From: Tritrichomonas musculus | Lineage: Eukaryota; Parabasalia; Tritrichomonadida; Tritrichomonadidae | NCBI GenBank assembly: GCA_039105265.1 | Contig: JAPFFF010000062.1 | Location: 768,927 to 832,926, forward strand | DNA: 64,000 nt | Direction: 5' to 3' | Part shown: positions 36,464 to 48,300 of the stretch, in pieces | How positions within the stretch are numbered: position 1 is the stretch's first letter | Layout: every line of letters begins with the position of its first letter | Notes under the pieces: model-generated | The model's input: only the letters and a program-made list of their open reading frames with translations | Database searches by the model: none | Told to the model about the DNA's origin: nothing | Made by a program: the position numbers and the translations under genes

Positions 36464-39400
36464 ATAAATAGATCTCACAAATATATTTCACTAAATAAAG
36501 CTCACAAATATATTTCTAAAAATATTTCTCTCTTTATTTTTTTGTGAAGCAGCAGAATAATCATAAGAATAATATTAATAGAATAATCATTAACAGAATA
36601 ATCATCAGAATAATATTAATAGAATAATCAATAGAATAACATTAATAGAATAATATTAATAGAATAATCATTTGACAGCTTTAGCTGGCCCTTGCTTTTG
36701 CAAGTGAATAGCATTAATAGAATAGCATTAACAGAATAATCATCAGAATAATATTAACAGAATAATCAATTGACAGCTTTAGCTGGCCCTTGCTTTTGCA
36801 AGTGAATAATATTAACAGAATAATCAATTGAATAATATTAATAGAATAATCATCTGAATAACATTAGCAGAATAATCAATTGAATAACATTAGCAGAATA
36901 ATCATCTGAATAACATTAGCAGAATAGCATTAACAGAATAATCAATTGAATAATATTAATAGAATAATCATCTGAATAACATTAGCAGAATAATCATCTG
37001 AATAATATTAACAGAATAATCATCAGAATAGCATTAACAGAATAATCATCAGAATAATCATCTGAATAATTATTTGACAGCTTTAGCTGGCCCTTGCTTT
37101 TGCAAGTGAATAATATATGTAGAATAACATTAGCAGAATAATCAATTGAATAACATTAGCAGAATAATCATCTGAATAACATTAGCAGAATAATCATCTG
37201 AATAACATTAGCAGAATAATCATCTGAATAATATTAACAGAATAATCATCAGAATAACATTAACAGAATAATCATCAGAATAATATTAATAGAATAATCA
37301 TTTGACAGCTTTAGCTGGCCCTTGCTTTTGCAAGTGAATAGCATTAGCAGAATAATCAATTGAATAATATTAATAGAATAATCATTTGACAGCTTTAGCT
37401 GGCCCTTGCTTTTGCAAGTGAATAGCATTAGCAGAATAATCATCTGAATAACATTAGCAGAATAATCAATTGAATAATATTAATAGAATAATCATTTGAA
37501 TAGCATTAGCAGAATAATCATCTGAATAACATTAGCAGAATAATCAATTGAATAACATTAGCAGAATAATCATCTGAATAACATTAGCAGAATAATCAAT
37601 TGAATAACATTAATAGAATAACATTAATAGAATAGCATTAACAGAATAATCATCAGAATAATATTAACAGAATAATCAATTGAATAATATTAATAGAATA
37701 ATCATCTGAATAACATTAGCAGAATAATCAATTGAATGACATTAGCAGAATAATATTAATAGAATAACATTAGCAGAATAATCATCTGAATAACATTAGC
37801 AGAATAATCATCTGAATAATATTAACAGAATAATCATCAGAATAGCATTAACAGAATAATCATCAGAATAATATTAATAGAATAGCATTAGCAGAATAAT
37901 CATCTGAATAACATTAACAGAATAATCATCTGAATAATTATTTGACAGAATAATCATCAGAATAACATTAGCAGAATAGCATTAGCAGAATAATCATCTG
38001 AATAACATTAACAGAATAATCATCTGAATAACATTAGCAGAATAATATTAACAGAATAATCATCAGAATAACATTAACAAAATAACATTAGCAGAATAAT
38101 ATTAATAGAATAATCATTTGACAGCTTTAGCTGGCCCTTGCTTTTGCAAGTGAATAGCATTAGCAGAATAATCATCTGAATAACATTAGCAGAATAATCA
38201 TCTGAATAACATTAACAGAATAATCATCTGAATAATTATTTGACAGAATAATCATCAGAATAACATTAACAGAATAATCATCAGAATAATATTAATAGAA
38301 TAATCAATAGAATAACATTAATAGAATAGCATTAACAGAATAATCATCAGAATAATATTAACAGAATAATCATCAGAATAATATTAACAGAATAATCATC
38401 TGAATAACATTAGCAGAATAATCATCTGAATAACATTAGCAGAATAATCAATTGACAGCTTTAGCTGGCCCTTGCTTTTGCAAGTGAATAACATTAGCAG
38501 AATAATCATCTGAATAACATTAGCAGAATAGCATTAACAGAATAATCATCAGAATAATATTAATAGAATAGCATTAACAGAATAATCATCTGAATAATAT
38601 TAACAGAATAATCAATTGAATAATATTAATAGAATAATCATCTGAATAACATTAGCAGAATAATCAATTGAATAATATTAATAGAATAATCATCAGAATA
38701 ATATTAACAGAATAATCATTTGACAGCTTTAGCTGGCCCTTGCTTTTGCAAGTGAATAGCATTAGCAGAATAATCATCTGAATAACATTAGCAGAATAAT
38801 CAATTGAATAATATTAATAGAATAATCATCAGAATAATATTAACAGAATAATCATTTGACAGCTTTAGCTGGCCCTTGCTTTTGCAAGTGAATAGCATTA
38901 GCAGAATAATCATCTGAATAACATTAGCAGAATAATCATCTGAATAATATTAACAGAATAATCAATTGACAGCTTTAGCTGGCCCTTGCTTTTGCAAGTG
39001 AATAATATTAATAGAATAATCATCAGAATAATATTAACAGAATAATCATTTGACAGCTTTAGCTGGCCCTTGCTTTTGCAAGTGAATAATATTAACAGAA
39101 TAATCAATTGACAGCTTTAGCTGGCCCTTGCTTTTGCAAGTGAATAATATTAATAGAATAATCATCAGAATAATATTAACAGAATAATCATTTGACAGCT
39201 TTAGCTGGCCCTTGCTTTTGCAAGTGAATAATATTAACAGAATAATCATTTGACAGCTTTAGCTGGCCCTTGCTTTTGCAAGTGAATAATATTAACAGAA
39301 TAATCATCTGAATAACATTAGCAGAATAATCATCTGAATAACATTAGCAGAATAATCATCTGAATAACATTAGCAGAATAATCATCAGAATAATATTAAC

Positions 39401-40059
39401 AGAATAATCATCTGAATAACATTAACAAAATAACATTAGCAGAATAATATTAATAGAATAATCAATAGAATAACATTAGCAGAATAATCATTAACAGAAT
39501 AATCATCTGAATAATTATTTGACAGCTTTAGCTGGCCCTTGCTTTTGCAAGTGAATAGCATTAACAGAATGATCATCAGAATAATATTAATAGAATGATC
39601 ATCAGAATAATATTAATAGAATAATCATCAGAATAATATTAACAGAATAATCATCAGAATAATATTAATAGAATAATCATCTGAATAACATTAACAGAAT
39701 AATCATCAGAATAATATTAATAGAATAATCATCTGAATAACATTAACAGAATAGCATTAATAGAATAACATTAACAGAATAATCATTTGACAGCTTTAGC
39801 TGGCCCTTGCTTTTGCAAGTGAATAGCATTAACAGAATAATCATTTGACAGCTTTAGCTGGCCCTTGCTTTTGCAAGTGAATAGCATTAGCAGAATAATC
39901 ATCTGAATAACATTAGCAGAATAATCATCTGAATAACATTAGCAGAATAATCATCTGAATAACATTAGCAGAATAATCAATTGAATAACATTAACAGAAT
40001 AATCATCTGAATAACATTAGCAGAATAATCAATTGAATAACATTAACAGAATAATTAAT
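36464..40059. repeat. Large tandem-repeat tract downstream of the left helicase
   Basis: Roughly 3.5 kb of a ~26-bp unit made of GAATAATCATCT and GAATAACATTAGCA plus shuffled variants (TTAACA, TTAATA, CAATTG). A-type double hairpins of the CTTGC form interrupt it at least 15 times. Any reading frame here only translates the repeats (MIILLMLFTCKSKGQLKLS), so no gene is called. Confidence 0.85.
36774..36802. repeat. Double hairpin, A type, with a matching empty site nearby
   Basis: Body of 29 bp: CAGCT/AGCTG stem (loop TT), linker GCC, CTTGC/GCAAG stem (loop TTTT). TGA lies on both sides (36771-36773 and 36803-36805). Fifty bases on, at 36821-36840, the same repeat unit occurs without the body and with a single TGA at 36829-36831. 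Confidence 0.85.
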
Positions 40060-40194
40060 ACCAATACTAATACCAATATCAACAAAGTTTTCAAATTCAA
40101 TTAATGGCATCTCTAAAATTTTTATATTTGTGAAGGAAAATTTTGAAGAATAATCAATGATATAAGCTAAATGCAAAATTGCTGATCCTTGCAA
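40060..40194 (-). other. Short unique segment between repeat tracts
   Basis: On the minus strand it reads MQGSAILHLAYIIDYSSKFS and onward for ~47 residues before entering tandem repeats. It may be a gene remnant or a short real ORF. The mirror copy starts at 45197. Nothing recognisable. Confidence 0.3.
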
Positions 40195-40199
40195 AGCAA

Positions 40200-40900
40200 G
40201 TAATGTTTATAAAAATATATGAGAAAAGTTTGTGAAAGAGTAATAATAAATATAAAAATAGTAATTTGCCTAAACGGCAAAGTTTGCTTAAGCAAATATA
40301 CAAAAGATATATAATTTATTAAATTAGTTTATTTCAGTAATGAAGGATATTTTGAAATATATCATATAATTATTACGTTGATACATCAGATTTAGCATTG
40401 TTTTGTTTTTATATATTACGCGGCAATAATTAATTGGTATTATTCATTTTTTTGCTGTATATAATTAAATATCTGATAAATATTATAACATCTTTCTGCG
40501 AAATTATATGTTAATTGACTTGCGATTGACTTGCAAAGCAAGGCCCGGTTCTTTGAGCTGTGAATTGCGATTGAATTTTACAGATTTACAGATTTAATGA
40601 TTTTACAGATTTACAGATTAAAATTTTAAAAATATAATTTGAGAGACTATTCAATTTAGTGGCATCTTGAATTTATCCTCAGAAAATAATACAGATCTGC
40701 AGAAATAAATTCACAAGCAAAGCTTGGGCCAGCTAAAGCTGTCAAATTCACAGATGATTATTTTAAATAGTAATTCAAATTTACAGATATACAGATTAAC
40801 TTTAATTAATTATTTTAAATAGTAATTCACTTGCAAAAGCAAGGGCCAGCTAAAGCTGTCAATTTTACAGATTTTACAGATTAACTTTAATTAATTATTT
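40200..40900. other. Non-coding module shared with Maverick 1, left copy
   Basis: Similar to 10440-11010 of Maverick 1 over several hundred bases, including a B-type hairpin (40265-40296), a conserved CGCGGCAATAATTAATTGG-like segment and TTACAGATT repeats. The mirror copy lies at ~44491-45191. No open frame. Confidence 0.75.
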
Positions 40901-41482
40901 TAAATAGTAATTCAAATAATATATTTTGAATAATATCTTTTTGCCTAAACGGTAAAGCTTGTTTTAACAAATAGAATAATCATTTGACAGCTTTAGCTGG
41001 CCCTTGCTTTTGCAAGTGAATAATATATTTTGAATAATCATTGATATAATATATTTTGAATAATCATTTAAATAATATATTTTGAATAATCACTTGACTT
41101 GCAAATCAATATTCCACTTAGCAAATATCACAAATAATATTCTATTCAATTCTATTCCAAATAACGATTCCACTTAAATGATATCTCAAATGATTTGCCT
41201 AAACGGCAAAGTTTGCTTTAGCAAATATTTCACTGTAAAAATATAAAACATGAGGTCAAATAAATGCCAAAATCATATATAGGTGAACAGGTGAAATTTC
41301 ACCTAATGGATCACCCTACTTATTCAATTTAAATTTGTCTTGCCGTAATTTTCTACCGCTAGCATTTCACTTACTAAAGCTATCAATATTATATTCTTTT
41401 AAATGATATCTCAAATGATTTGCCTAAATGGCAAAGTTTGCTTTAGCAAATATTTCACTTGATAAAGCAGTCAATATTATAC
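40901..41482. other. Hairpin-rich spacer, left arm
   Basis: Contains several B-type double hairpins (TTTGCC/GGCAAA plus TTTGC/GCAAA), an A-type copy near 40988 and a nested AGGTG...CACCT palindrome at ~41281-41314. ATATATTTTGAATAATCA repeats lie near 41020-41090. No gene seen. Confidence 0.6.
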
Positions 41483-41701
41483 TCACAGCTCAAAAAGCTG
41501 AGCTATATAAATTGCATACTTTCTATCAGCCCAACAAGCAACATCATTAACAAGTAATCGGTGGATGTATGTGCCTTTTAACTCATTTGGTAAATTAGGC
41601 CTGTCTTCATATGATTTTTGGTCTGCGGAAATTCCCGTAGACTTCATTTCATTCAATATTTCTTGGGCAGATTGTATACGAAACCAACTTAAACTTATAT
41701 T
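41483..41701 (-). pseudogene. KilA-N domain remnant, left arm
   Basis: The minus-strand frame (stop at 41483) reads SLSWFRIQSAQEILNEMKST, then KGTYIHRLLVNDVACWADRK and ends AIYIAQLFEL. This matches the core of KilA-N, a DNA-binding domain of phages and large DNA viruses. There is no start codon at the expected N-terminus and the frame ends within a hairpin (CAGCT/AGCTG), so it is a fragment. An ORF on the opposite strand is a shadow. Confidence 0.7.
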
Positions 41702-41896
41702 TCACTTGATAAAGCTATCACAAATGATTTGCCTAAACGGCAAAGTTTGCTTTAGCAAATATTTCACTTGCTAATGCTGTTAAATTAAATGTCAAAATCA
41801 TATAAAGGTGCATAGGTGAAATTTCACCTGATATCACACTAATTATTTCACTTCAAAAAAATATAAAGTTTGTGAGATCTATTTATTTATACAATC

Positions 41897-42202
41897 TCAT
41901 TCACAAGCAAAACTTGGGCCAGCTAAAGCTGTCATAACTTTATTTAACACTTCATTACATTTATCATTAACTGTATCCTTTTTGTCAACAATCAGTATTA
42001 TGTTATTATTTCTTTTTGTAAATTTATAGCCATTTATTTTGAATTGTTTATTTAAATCTTTAGTCTTAAATTGTGTGTAGTATGGATTGTTTTTCAATAG
42101 CTTTCTCAATGCTTTTATTTCATTTCTATCAACAAGTTCTCTAATAAAATTTAATAGTAATTCAGCTTCGCTAATCTCAAATGGGTTCATTTGTGAAGAC
42201 AT
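41897..42202 (-). CDS. 101-aa element protein ending in a double hairpin, left copy
   Basis: A helical, basic protein (MSSQMNPFEISEAELLLNFI) with no recognised domain. The last ~11 codons (TALAGPSFACE) and region of the stop are supplied by an A-type double hairpin, so the original C-terminus was probably different. It lies 35 bp downstream of the 228-aa gene, on the same strand. An identical copy is at 43189-43494. Confidence 0.65.
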   Translation of the reverse strand: MSSQMNPFEISEAELLLNFIRELVDRNEIKALRKLLKNNPYYTQFKTKDLNKQFKINGYKFTKRNNNIILIVDKKDTVNDKCNEVLNKVMTALAGPSFACE

Positions 42203-42237
42203 TTAATGAAAACAAAAATAAATACAAAAATAAATAC

Positions 42238-42924
42238 TTAAAAGCCAACATCAGCAAATATATTATTCTTACGTCTCTTTTGTGGTGGCTGATCATAATA
42301 AATTACATTTATGTCATCATTATAATTTTTCTCTTTCATTACTTCATTTATTATATCTTTTGTCATCTTCATGTGTTCTTTCTTTTCACGTTCCTTCTTC
42401 AAATATTCATTTATCTGTTGTAGTTCATATAGTATCTGCATATTAATATATGTTAAGTCATTGCTAAAGTGATTATATTTTGGATTGAAACGCTGATTGA
42501 GCAATGGGGCTGGTTCTTCATTAGCATAGCTAACTTTGCTTCGCAAATCTGATTCTTCATCTATTGGTTCATTATTGTCTTCATCCAATTTATCTTGCTC
42601 TTCTTCTTCTTCTTTTTCATCATCCTCTTGTTCTTCATCATTATCTTCTTCATCTTTCTCATCTTCTTTATTGTAATCAATATCTTTGACTTTATCTTTG
42701 GTGCCTTTCTTCTGTCTCTCTATTTTATATTCTTTATTGTCTTCTTCATTATTTTCATCTTCATTATCTGTATCATTCAATGGTTTGTCTCGTTTCTTTA
42801 ATATATACTTTCCTTCTTTTCTCGTTGGATAAACTTCATACATAGGGTCATCAATGCCTCTTAACCATTTATTTATTATTTGTAGCCTTTTGGTTCCTTT
42901 CAAATATTCTCCAGCTTTGGTCAT
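42238..42924 (-). CDS. 228-aa acidic protein at the palindrome centre
   Basis: Head (KGTKRLQIINKWLRGIDDP) and tail (RRKNNIFADVGF) match the 197-aa Maverick 1 protein at 21099-21692, while the middle is a long Asp/Glu/Lys stretch. A C-type double hairpin variant lies within the coding sequence at 42521-42547 and is read as DLRSKVSYANEE. It is the only gene of the element present once. The palindrome boundary at 42332 cuts through its 3' part, so the right arm has only its last ~30 codons. Confidence 0.8.
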   Translation of the reverse strand: MTKAGEYLKGTKRLQIINKWLRGIDDPMYEVYPTRKEGKYILKKRDKPLNDTDNEDENNEEDNKEYKIERQKKGTKDKVKDIDYNKEDEKDEEDNDEEQEDDEKEEEEEQDKLDEDNNEPIDEESDLRSKVSYANEEPAPLLNQRFNPKYNHFSNDLTYINMQILYELQQINEYLKKEREKKEHMKMTKDIINEVMKEKNYNDDINVIYYDQPPQKRRKNNIFADVGF

Positions 42925-43058
42925 TTACAATAAAAAGAAAAACAAGAAAAAAGTAATATTTACAAAGATTTATACAAAGAAAATAATAATAAATATAAAA
43001 TAATACTATAAAAATATGGTTAATATTATTATTAGAGAATATTGTGCTATACTATATA
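42333..43058. other. Unique centre of the palindrome
   Basis: 726 bp not repeated in the other arm. It holds most of the 228-aa gene and, from 42925, an AT-rich stretch of ~130 bp without features. It marks the point where the fold-back or head-to-head fusion occurred. Confidence 0.85.
42521..42547. repeat. C-type double hairpin inside a coding sequence
   Basis: Stem TTAGC/GCTAA with loop ATA, one C, stem TTTGC/GCAAA with loop TTC. Relative to TTGGC/GCCAA copies, the first stem has changed on both sides and still pairs. Confidence 0.7.
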
Positions 43059-43153
43059 AGAAAAATTATAATGATGACATAAATGTAATTTATTATGATC
43101 AGCCACCACAAAAGAGACGTAAGAATAATATATTTGCTGATGTTGGCTTTTAA
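43059..43153 (+). pseudogene. 3' fragment of the 228-aa gene, right arm
   Basis: Encodes only the last residues (NVIYYDQPPQKRRKNNIFAD and the end), in mirror position to 42238-42332. It lacks a start and is a by-product of the palindrome. Confidence 0.85.
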
Positions 43154-43188
43154 GTATTTATTTTTGTATTTATTTTTGTTTTCATTAA

Positions 43189-43494
43189 ATGTCTTCACAA
43201 ATGAACCCATTTGAGATTAGCGAAGCTGAATTACTATTAAATTTTATTAGAGAACTTGTTGATAGAAATGAAATAAAAGCATTGAGAAAGCTATTGAAAA
43301 ACAATCCATACTACACACAATTTAAGACTAAAGATTTAAATAAACAATTCAAAATAAATGGCTATAAATTTACAAAAAGAAATAATAACATAATACTGAT
43401 TGTTGACAAAAAGGATACAGTTAATGATAAATGTAATGAAGTGTTAAATAAAGTTATGACAGCTTTAGCTGGCCCAAGTTTTGCTTGTGAATGA
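43189..43494 (+). CDS. 101-aa element protein ending in a double hairpin, right copy
   Basis: Protein identical to the 41897-42202 product, including the hairpin-encoded TALAGPSFACE end. It is preceded by a T-rich leader (TTTATTTTTGTATTTATTTT and more). In this arm the upstream gene is only a 3' fragment, so this copy must rely on its own leader for expression. Confidence 0.65.
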   Translation: MSSQMNPFEISEAELLLNFIRELVDRNEIKALRKLLKNNPYYTQFKTKDLNKQFKINGYKFTKRNNNIILIVDKKDTVNDKCNEVLNKVMTALAGPSFACE

Positions 43495-43689
43495 GATTGT
43501 ATAAATAAATAGATCTCACAAACTTTATATTTTTTTGAAGTGAAATAATTAGTGTGATATCAGGTGAAATTTCACCTATGCACCTTTATATGATTTTGAC
43601 ATTTAATTTAACAGCATTAGCAAGTGAAATATTTGCTAAAGCAAACTTTGCCGTTTAGGCAAATCATTTGTGATAGCTTTATCAAGTGA

Positions 43690-43908
43690 AATATAAGTTT
43701 AAGTTGGTTTCGTATACAATCTGCCCAAGAAATATTGAATGAAATGAAGTCTACGGGAATTTCCGCAGACCAAAAATCATATGAAGACAGGCCTAATTTA
43801 CCAAATGAGTTAAAAGGCACATACATCCACCGATTACTTGTTAATGATGTTGCTTGTTGGGCTGATAGAAAGTATGCAATTTATATAGCCCAGCTTTTTG
43901 AGCTGTGA
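43690..43908 (+). pseudogene. KilA-N domain remnant, right arm
   Basis: Mirror of 41483-41701. The open frame runs 43690-43908 with the KilA-N core GTYIHRLLVNDVACWADRKY. It has no proper start and ends in a CAGCT/AGCTG hairpin. Confidence 0.7.
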
Positions 43909-44490
43909 GTATAATATTGACTGCTTTATCAAGTGAAATATTTGCTAAAGCAAACTTTGCCATTTAGGCAAATCATTTGAGATATCATTTAAAAGAATAT
44001 AATATTGATAGCTTTAGTAAGTGAAATGCTAGCGGTAGAAAATTACGGCAAGACAAATTTAAATTGAATAAGTAGGGTGATCCATTAGGTGAAATTTCAC
44101 CTGTTCACCTATATATGATTTTGGCATTTATTTGACCTCATGTTTTATATTTTTACAGTGAAATATTTGCTAAAGCAAACTTTGCCGTTTAGGCAAATCA
44201 TTTGAGATATCATTTAAGTGGAATCGTTATTTGGAATAGAATTGAATAGAATATTATTTGTGATATTTGCTAAGTGGAATATTGATTTGCAAGTCAAGTG
44301 ATTATTCAAAATATATTATTTAAATGATTATTCAAAATATATTATATCAATGATTATTCAAAATATATTATTCACTTGCAAAAGCAAGGGCCAGCTAAAG
44401 CTGTCAAATGATTATTCTATTTGTTAAAACAAGCTTTACCGTTTAGGCAAAAAGATATTATTCAAAATATATTATTTGAATTACTATTTA
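43909..44490. other. Hairpin-rich spacer, right arm
   Basis: Mirror of 40901-41482, with the same B-type hairpins and nested AGGTG/CACCT palindrome near 44077-44110. No gene seen. Confidence 0.6.
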
Positions 44491-45191
44491 AAATAATTAA
44501 TTAAAGTTAATCTGTAAAATCTGTAAAATTGACAGCTTTAGCTGGCCCTTGCTTTTGCAAGTGAATTACTATTTAAAATAATTAATTAAAGTTAATCTGT
44601 ATATCTGTAAATTTGAATTACTATTTAAAATAATCATCTGTGAATTTGACAGCTTTAGCTGGCCCAAGCTTTGCTTGTGAATTTATTTCTGCAGATCTGT
44701 ATTATTTTCTGAGGATAAATTCAAGATGCCACTAAATTGAATAGTCTCTCAAATTATATTTTTAAAATTTTAATCTGTAAATCTGTAAAATCATTAAATC
44801 TGTAAATCTGTAAAATTCAATCGCAATTCACAGCTCAAAGAACCGGGCCTTGCTTTGCAAGTCAATCGCAAGTCAATTAACATATAATTTCGCAGAAAGA
44901 TGTTATAATATTTATCAGATATTTAATTATATACAGCAAAAAAATGAATAATACCAATTAATTATTGCCGCGTAATATATAAAAACAAAACAATGCTAAA
45001 TCTGATGTATCAACGTAATAATTATATGATATATTTCAAAATATCCTTCATTACTGAAATAAACTAATTTAATAAATTATATATCTTTTGTATATTTGCT
45101 TAAGCAAACTTTGCCGTTTAGGCAAATTACTATTTTTATATTTATTATTACTCTTTCACAAACTTTTCTCATATATTTTTATAAACATTAC
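44491..45191. other. Non-coding module shared with Maverick 1, right copy
   Basis: Mirror copy of 40200-40900, so the element carries this module twice, once per arm, at equal distance from the centre. Confidence 0.75.
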
Positions 45192-45334
45192 TTGCTTTGC
45201 AAGGATCAGCAATTTTGCATTTAGCTTATATCATTGATTATTCTTCAAAATTTTCCTTCACAAATATAAAAATTTTAGAGATGCCATTAATTGAATTTGA
45301 AAACTTTGTTGATATTGGTATTAGTATTGGTATT

Positions 45335-48300
45335 AATTATTCTGTTAATGTTATTCACTTGCAAAAGCAAGGGCCAGCTAAAGCTGTCAATTGATTATTC
45401 TGCTAATGTTATTCAGATGATTATTCTGTTAATGTTATTCACTTGCAAAAGCAAGGGCCAGCTAAAGCTGTCAATTGATTATTCTGCTAATGTTATTCAG
45501 ATGATTATTCTGCTAATGTTATTCAGATGATTATTCTGCTAATGCTATTCACTTGCAAAAGCAAGGGCCAGCTAAAGCTGTCAAATGATTATTCTGTTAA
45601 TGTTATTCTATTAATGCTATTCTGTTAATGTTATTCAGATGATTATTCTATTAATATTATTCTGATGATTATTCTGTTAATGTTATTCAGATGATTATTC
45701 TATTAATATTATTCTGATGATTATTCTGTTAATATTATTCTGATGATTATTCTATTAATATTATTCTGATGATCATTCTATTAATATTATTCTGATGATC
45801 ATTCTGTTAATGCTATTCACTTGCAAAAGCAAGGGCCAGCTAAAGCTGTCAAATAATTATTCAGATGATTATTCTGTTAATGATTATTCTGCTAATGTTA
45901 TTCTATTGATTATTCTATTAATATTATTCTGCTAATGTTATTTTGTTAATGTTATTCAGATGATTATTCTGTTAATATTATTCTGATGATTATTCTGCTA
46001 ATGTTATTCAGATGATTATTCTGCTAATGTTATTCAGATGATTATTCTGCTAATGTTATTCAGATGATTATTCTGTTAATATTATTCACTTGCAAAAGCA
46101 AGGGCCAGCTAAAGCTGTCAAATGATTATTCTGTTAATATTATTCACTTGCAAAAGCAAGGGCCAGCTAAAGCTGTCAAATGATTATTCTGTTAATATTA
46201 TTCTGATGATTATTCTATTAATATTATTCACTTGCAAAAGCAAGGGCCAGCTAAAGCTGTCAATTGATTATTCTGTTAATATTATTCAGGGCCAGCTAAA
46301 GCTGATGATTATTCTGCTAATGTTATTCAGATGATTATTCTGCTAATGCTATTCACTTGCAAAAGCAAGGGCCAGCTAAAGCTGTCAAATGATTATTCTG
46401 TTAATATTATTCTGATGATTATTCTATTAATATTATTCAATTGATTATTCTGCTAATGTTATTCAGATGATTATTCTATTAATATTATTCAATTGATTAT
46501 TCTGTTAATATTATTCAGATGATTATTCTGTTAATGCTATTCTATTAATATTATTCTGATGATTATTCTGTTAATGCTATTCTGCTAATGTTATTCAGAT
46601 GATTATTCTGCTAATGTTATTCACTTGCAAAAGCAAGGGCCAGCTAAAGCTGTCAATTGATTATTCTGCTAATGTTATTCAGATGATTATTCTGCTAATG
46701 TTATTCAGATGATTATTCTATTAATATTATTCACTTGCAAAAGCAAGGGCCAGCTAAAGCTGTCAATTGATTATTCTGTTAATATTATTCAGATGATTAT
46801 TCTGTTAATGCTATTCTATTAATATTATTCTGATGATTATTCTGTTAATGCTATTCTGCTAATGTTATTCAGATGATTATTCTGCTAATGTTATTCACTT
46901 GCAAAAGCAAGGGCCAGCTAAAGCTGTCAATTGATTATTCTGCTAATGTTATTCAGATGATTATTCTGCTAATGTTATTCAGATGATTATTCTGTTAATA
47001 TTATTCTGATGATTATTCTGTTAATATTATTCTGATGATTATTCTGTTAATGCTATTCTATTAATGTTATTCTATTGATTATTCTATTAATATTATTCTG
47101 ATGATTATTCTGTTAATGTTATTCTGATGATTATTCTGTCAAATAATTATTCAGATGATTATTCTGTTAATGTTATTCAGATGATTATTCTGCTAATGCT
47201 ATTCACTTGCAAAAGCAAGGGCCAGCTAAAGCTGTCAAATGATTATTCTATTAATATTATTCTGCTAATGTTATTTTGTTAATGTTATTCTGATGATTAT
47301 TCTGTTAATATTATTCTGCTAATGTTATTCAGATGATTATTCTGCTAATGTTATTCAGATGATTATTCTGCTAATGTTATTCAGATGATTATTCTGCTAA
47401 TGTTATTCAGATGATTATTCTGCTAATGCTATTCTGCTAATGTTATTCTGATGATTATTCTGTCAAATAATTATTCAGATGATTATTCTGTTAATGTTAT
47501 TCAGATGATTATTCTGCTAATGCTATTCTATTAATATTATTCTGATGATTATTCTGTTAATGCTATTCTGATGATTATTCTGTTAATATTATTCAGATGA
47601 TTATTCTGCTAATGTTATTCAGATGATTATTCTGCTAATGTTATTCTATTAATATTATTCTGCTAATGTCATTCAATTGATTATTCTGCTAATGTTATTC
47701 AGATGATTATTCTATTAATATTATTCACTTGCAAAAGCAAGGGCCAGCTAAAGCTGTCAATTGATTATTCTGTTAATATTATTCTGATGATTATTCTGTT
47801 AATGCTATTCTATTAATGTTATTCTATTAATGTTATTCAATTGATTATTCTGCTAATGTTATTCAGATGATTATTCTGCTAATGTTATTCACTTGCAAAA
47901 GCAAGGGCCAGCTAAAGCTGTCAATTGATTATTCTGCTAATGTTATTCAGATGATTATTCTGCTAATGCTATTCACTTGCAAAAGCAAGGGCCAGCTAAA
48001 GCTGTCAAATGATTATTCTATTAATATTATTCACTTGCAAAAGCAAGGGCCAGCTAAAGCTGTCAATTGATTATTCTGCTAATGCTATTCACTTGCAAAA
48101 GCAAGGGCCAGCTAAAGCTGTCAAATGATTATTCTATTAATATTATTCTGATGATTATTCTGTTAATGTTATTCTGATGATTATTCTGTTAATATTATTC
48201 AGATGATTATTCTGCTAATGTTATTCAGATGATTATTCTGCTAATGTTATTCAGATGATTATTCTGCTAATGTTATTCACTTGCAAAAGCAAGGGCCAGC

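Larger units (their letters stand above)
33335..42332. repeat. Left arm of the giant palindrome
   Basis: Pairs with 43059-52103 in reverse orientation. Coding parts are identical at protein level. The arms differ by ~50-100 bp of net indels in the tandem-repeat tracts, so the copies are recent but not collapsed duplicates. Confidence 0.95.

Noticed and set aside
36464-40059. CRISPR array
   Set aside because: Regular repeats are present, but the units are directly abutting ~26-bp tandem repeats without unique spacers, in a eukaryotic context with no cas genes.
41565-41774. 69-aa ORF on the plus strand and its mirror at 43617-43826
   Set aside because: It is antisense to the KilA-N remnant, which has the recognisable domain.
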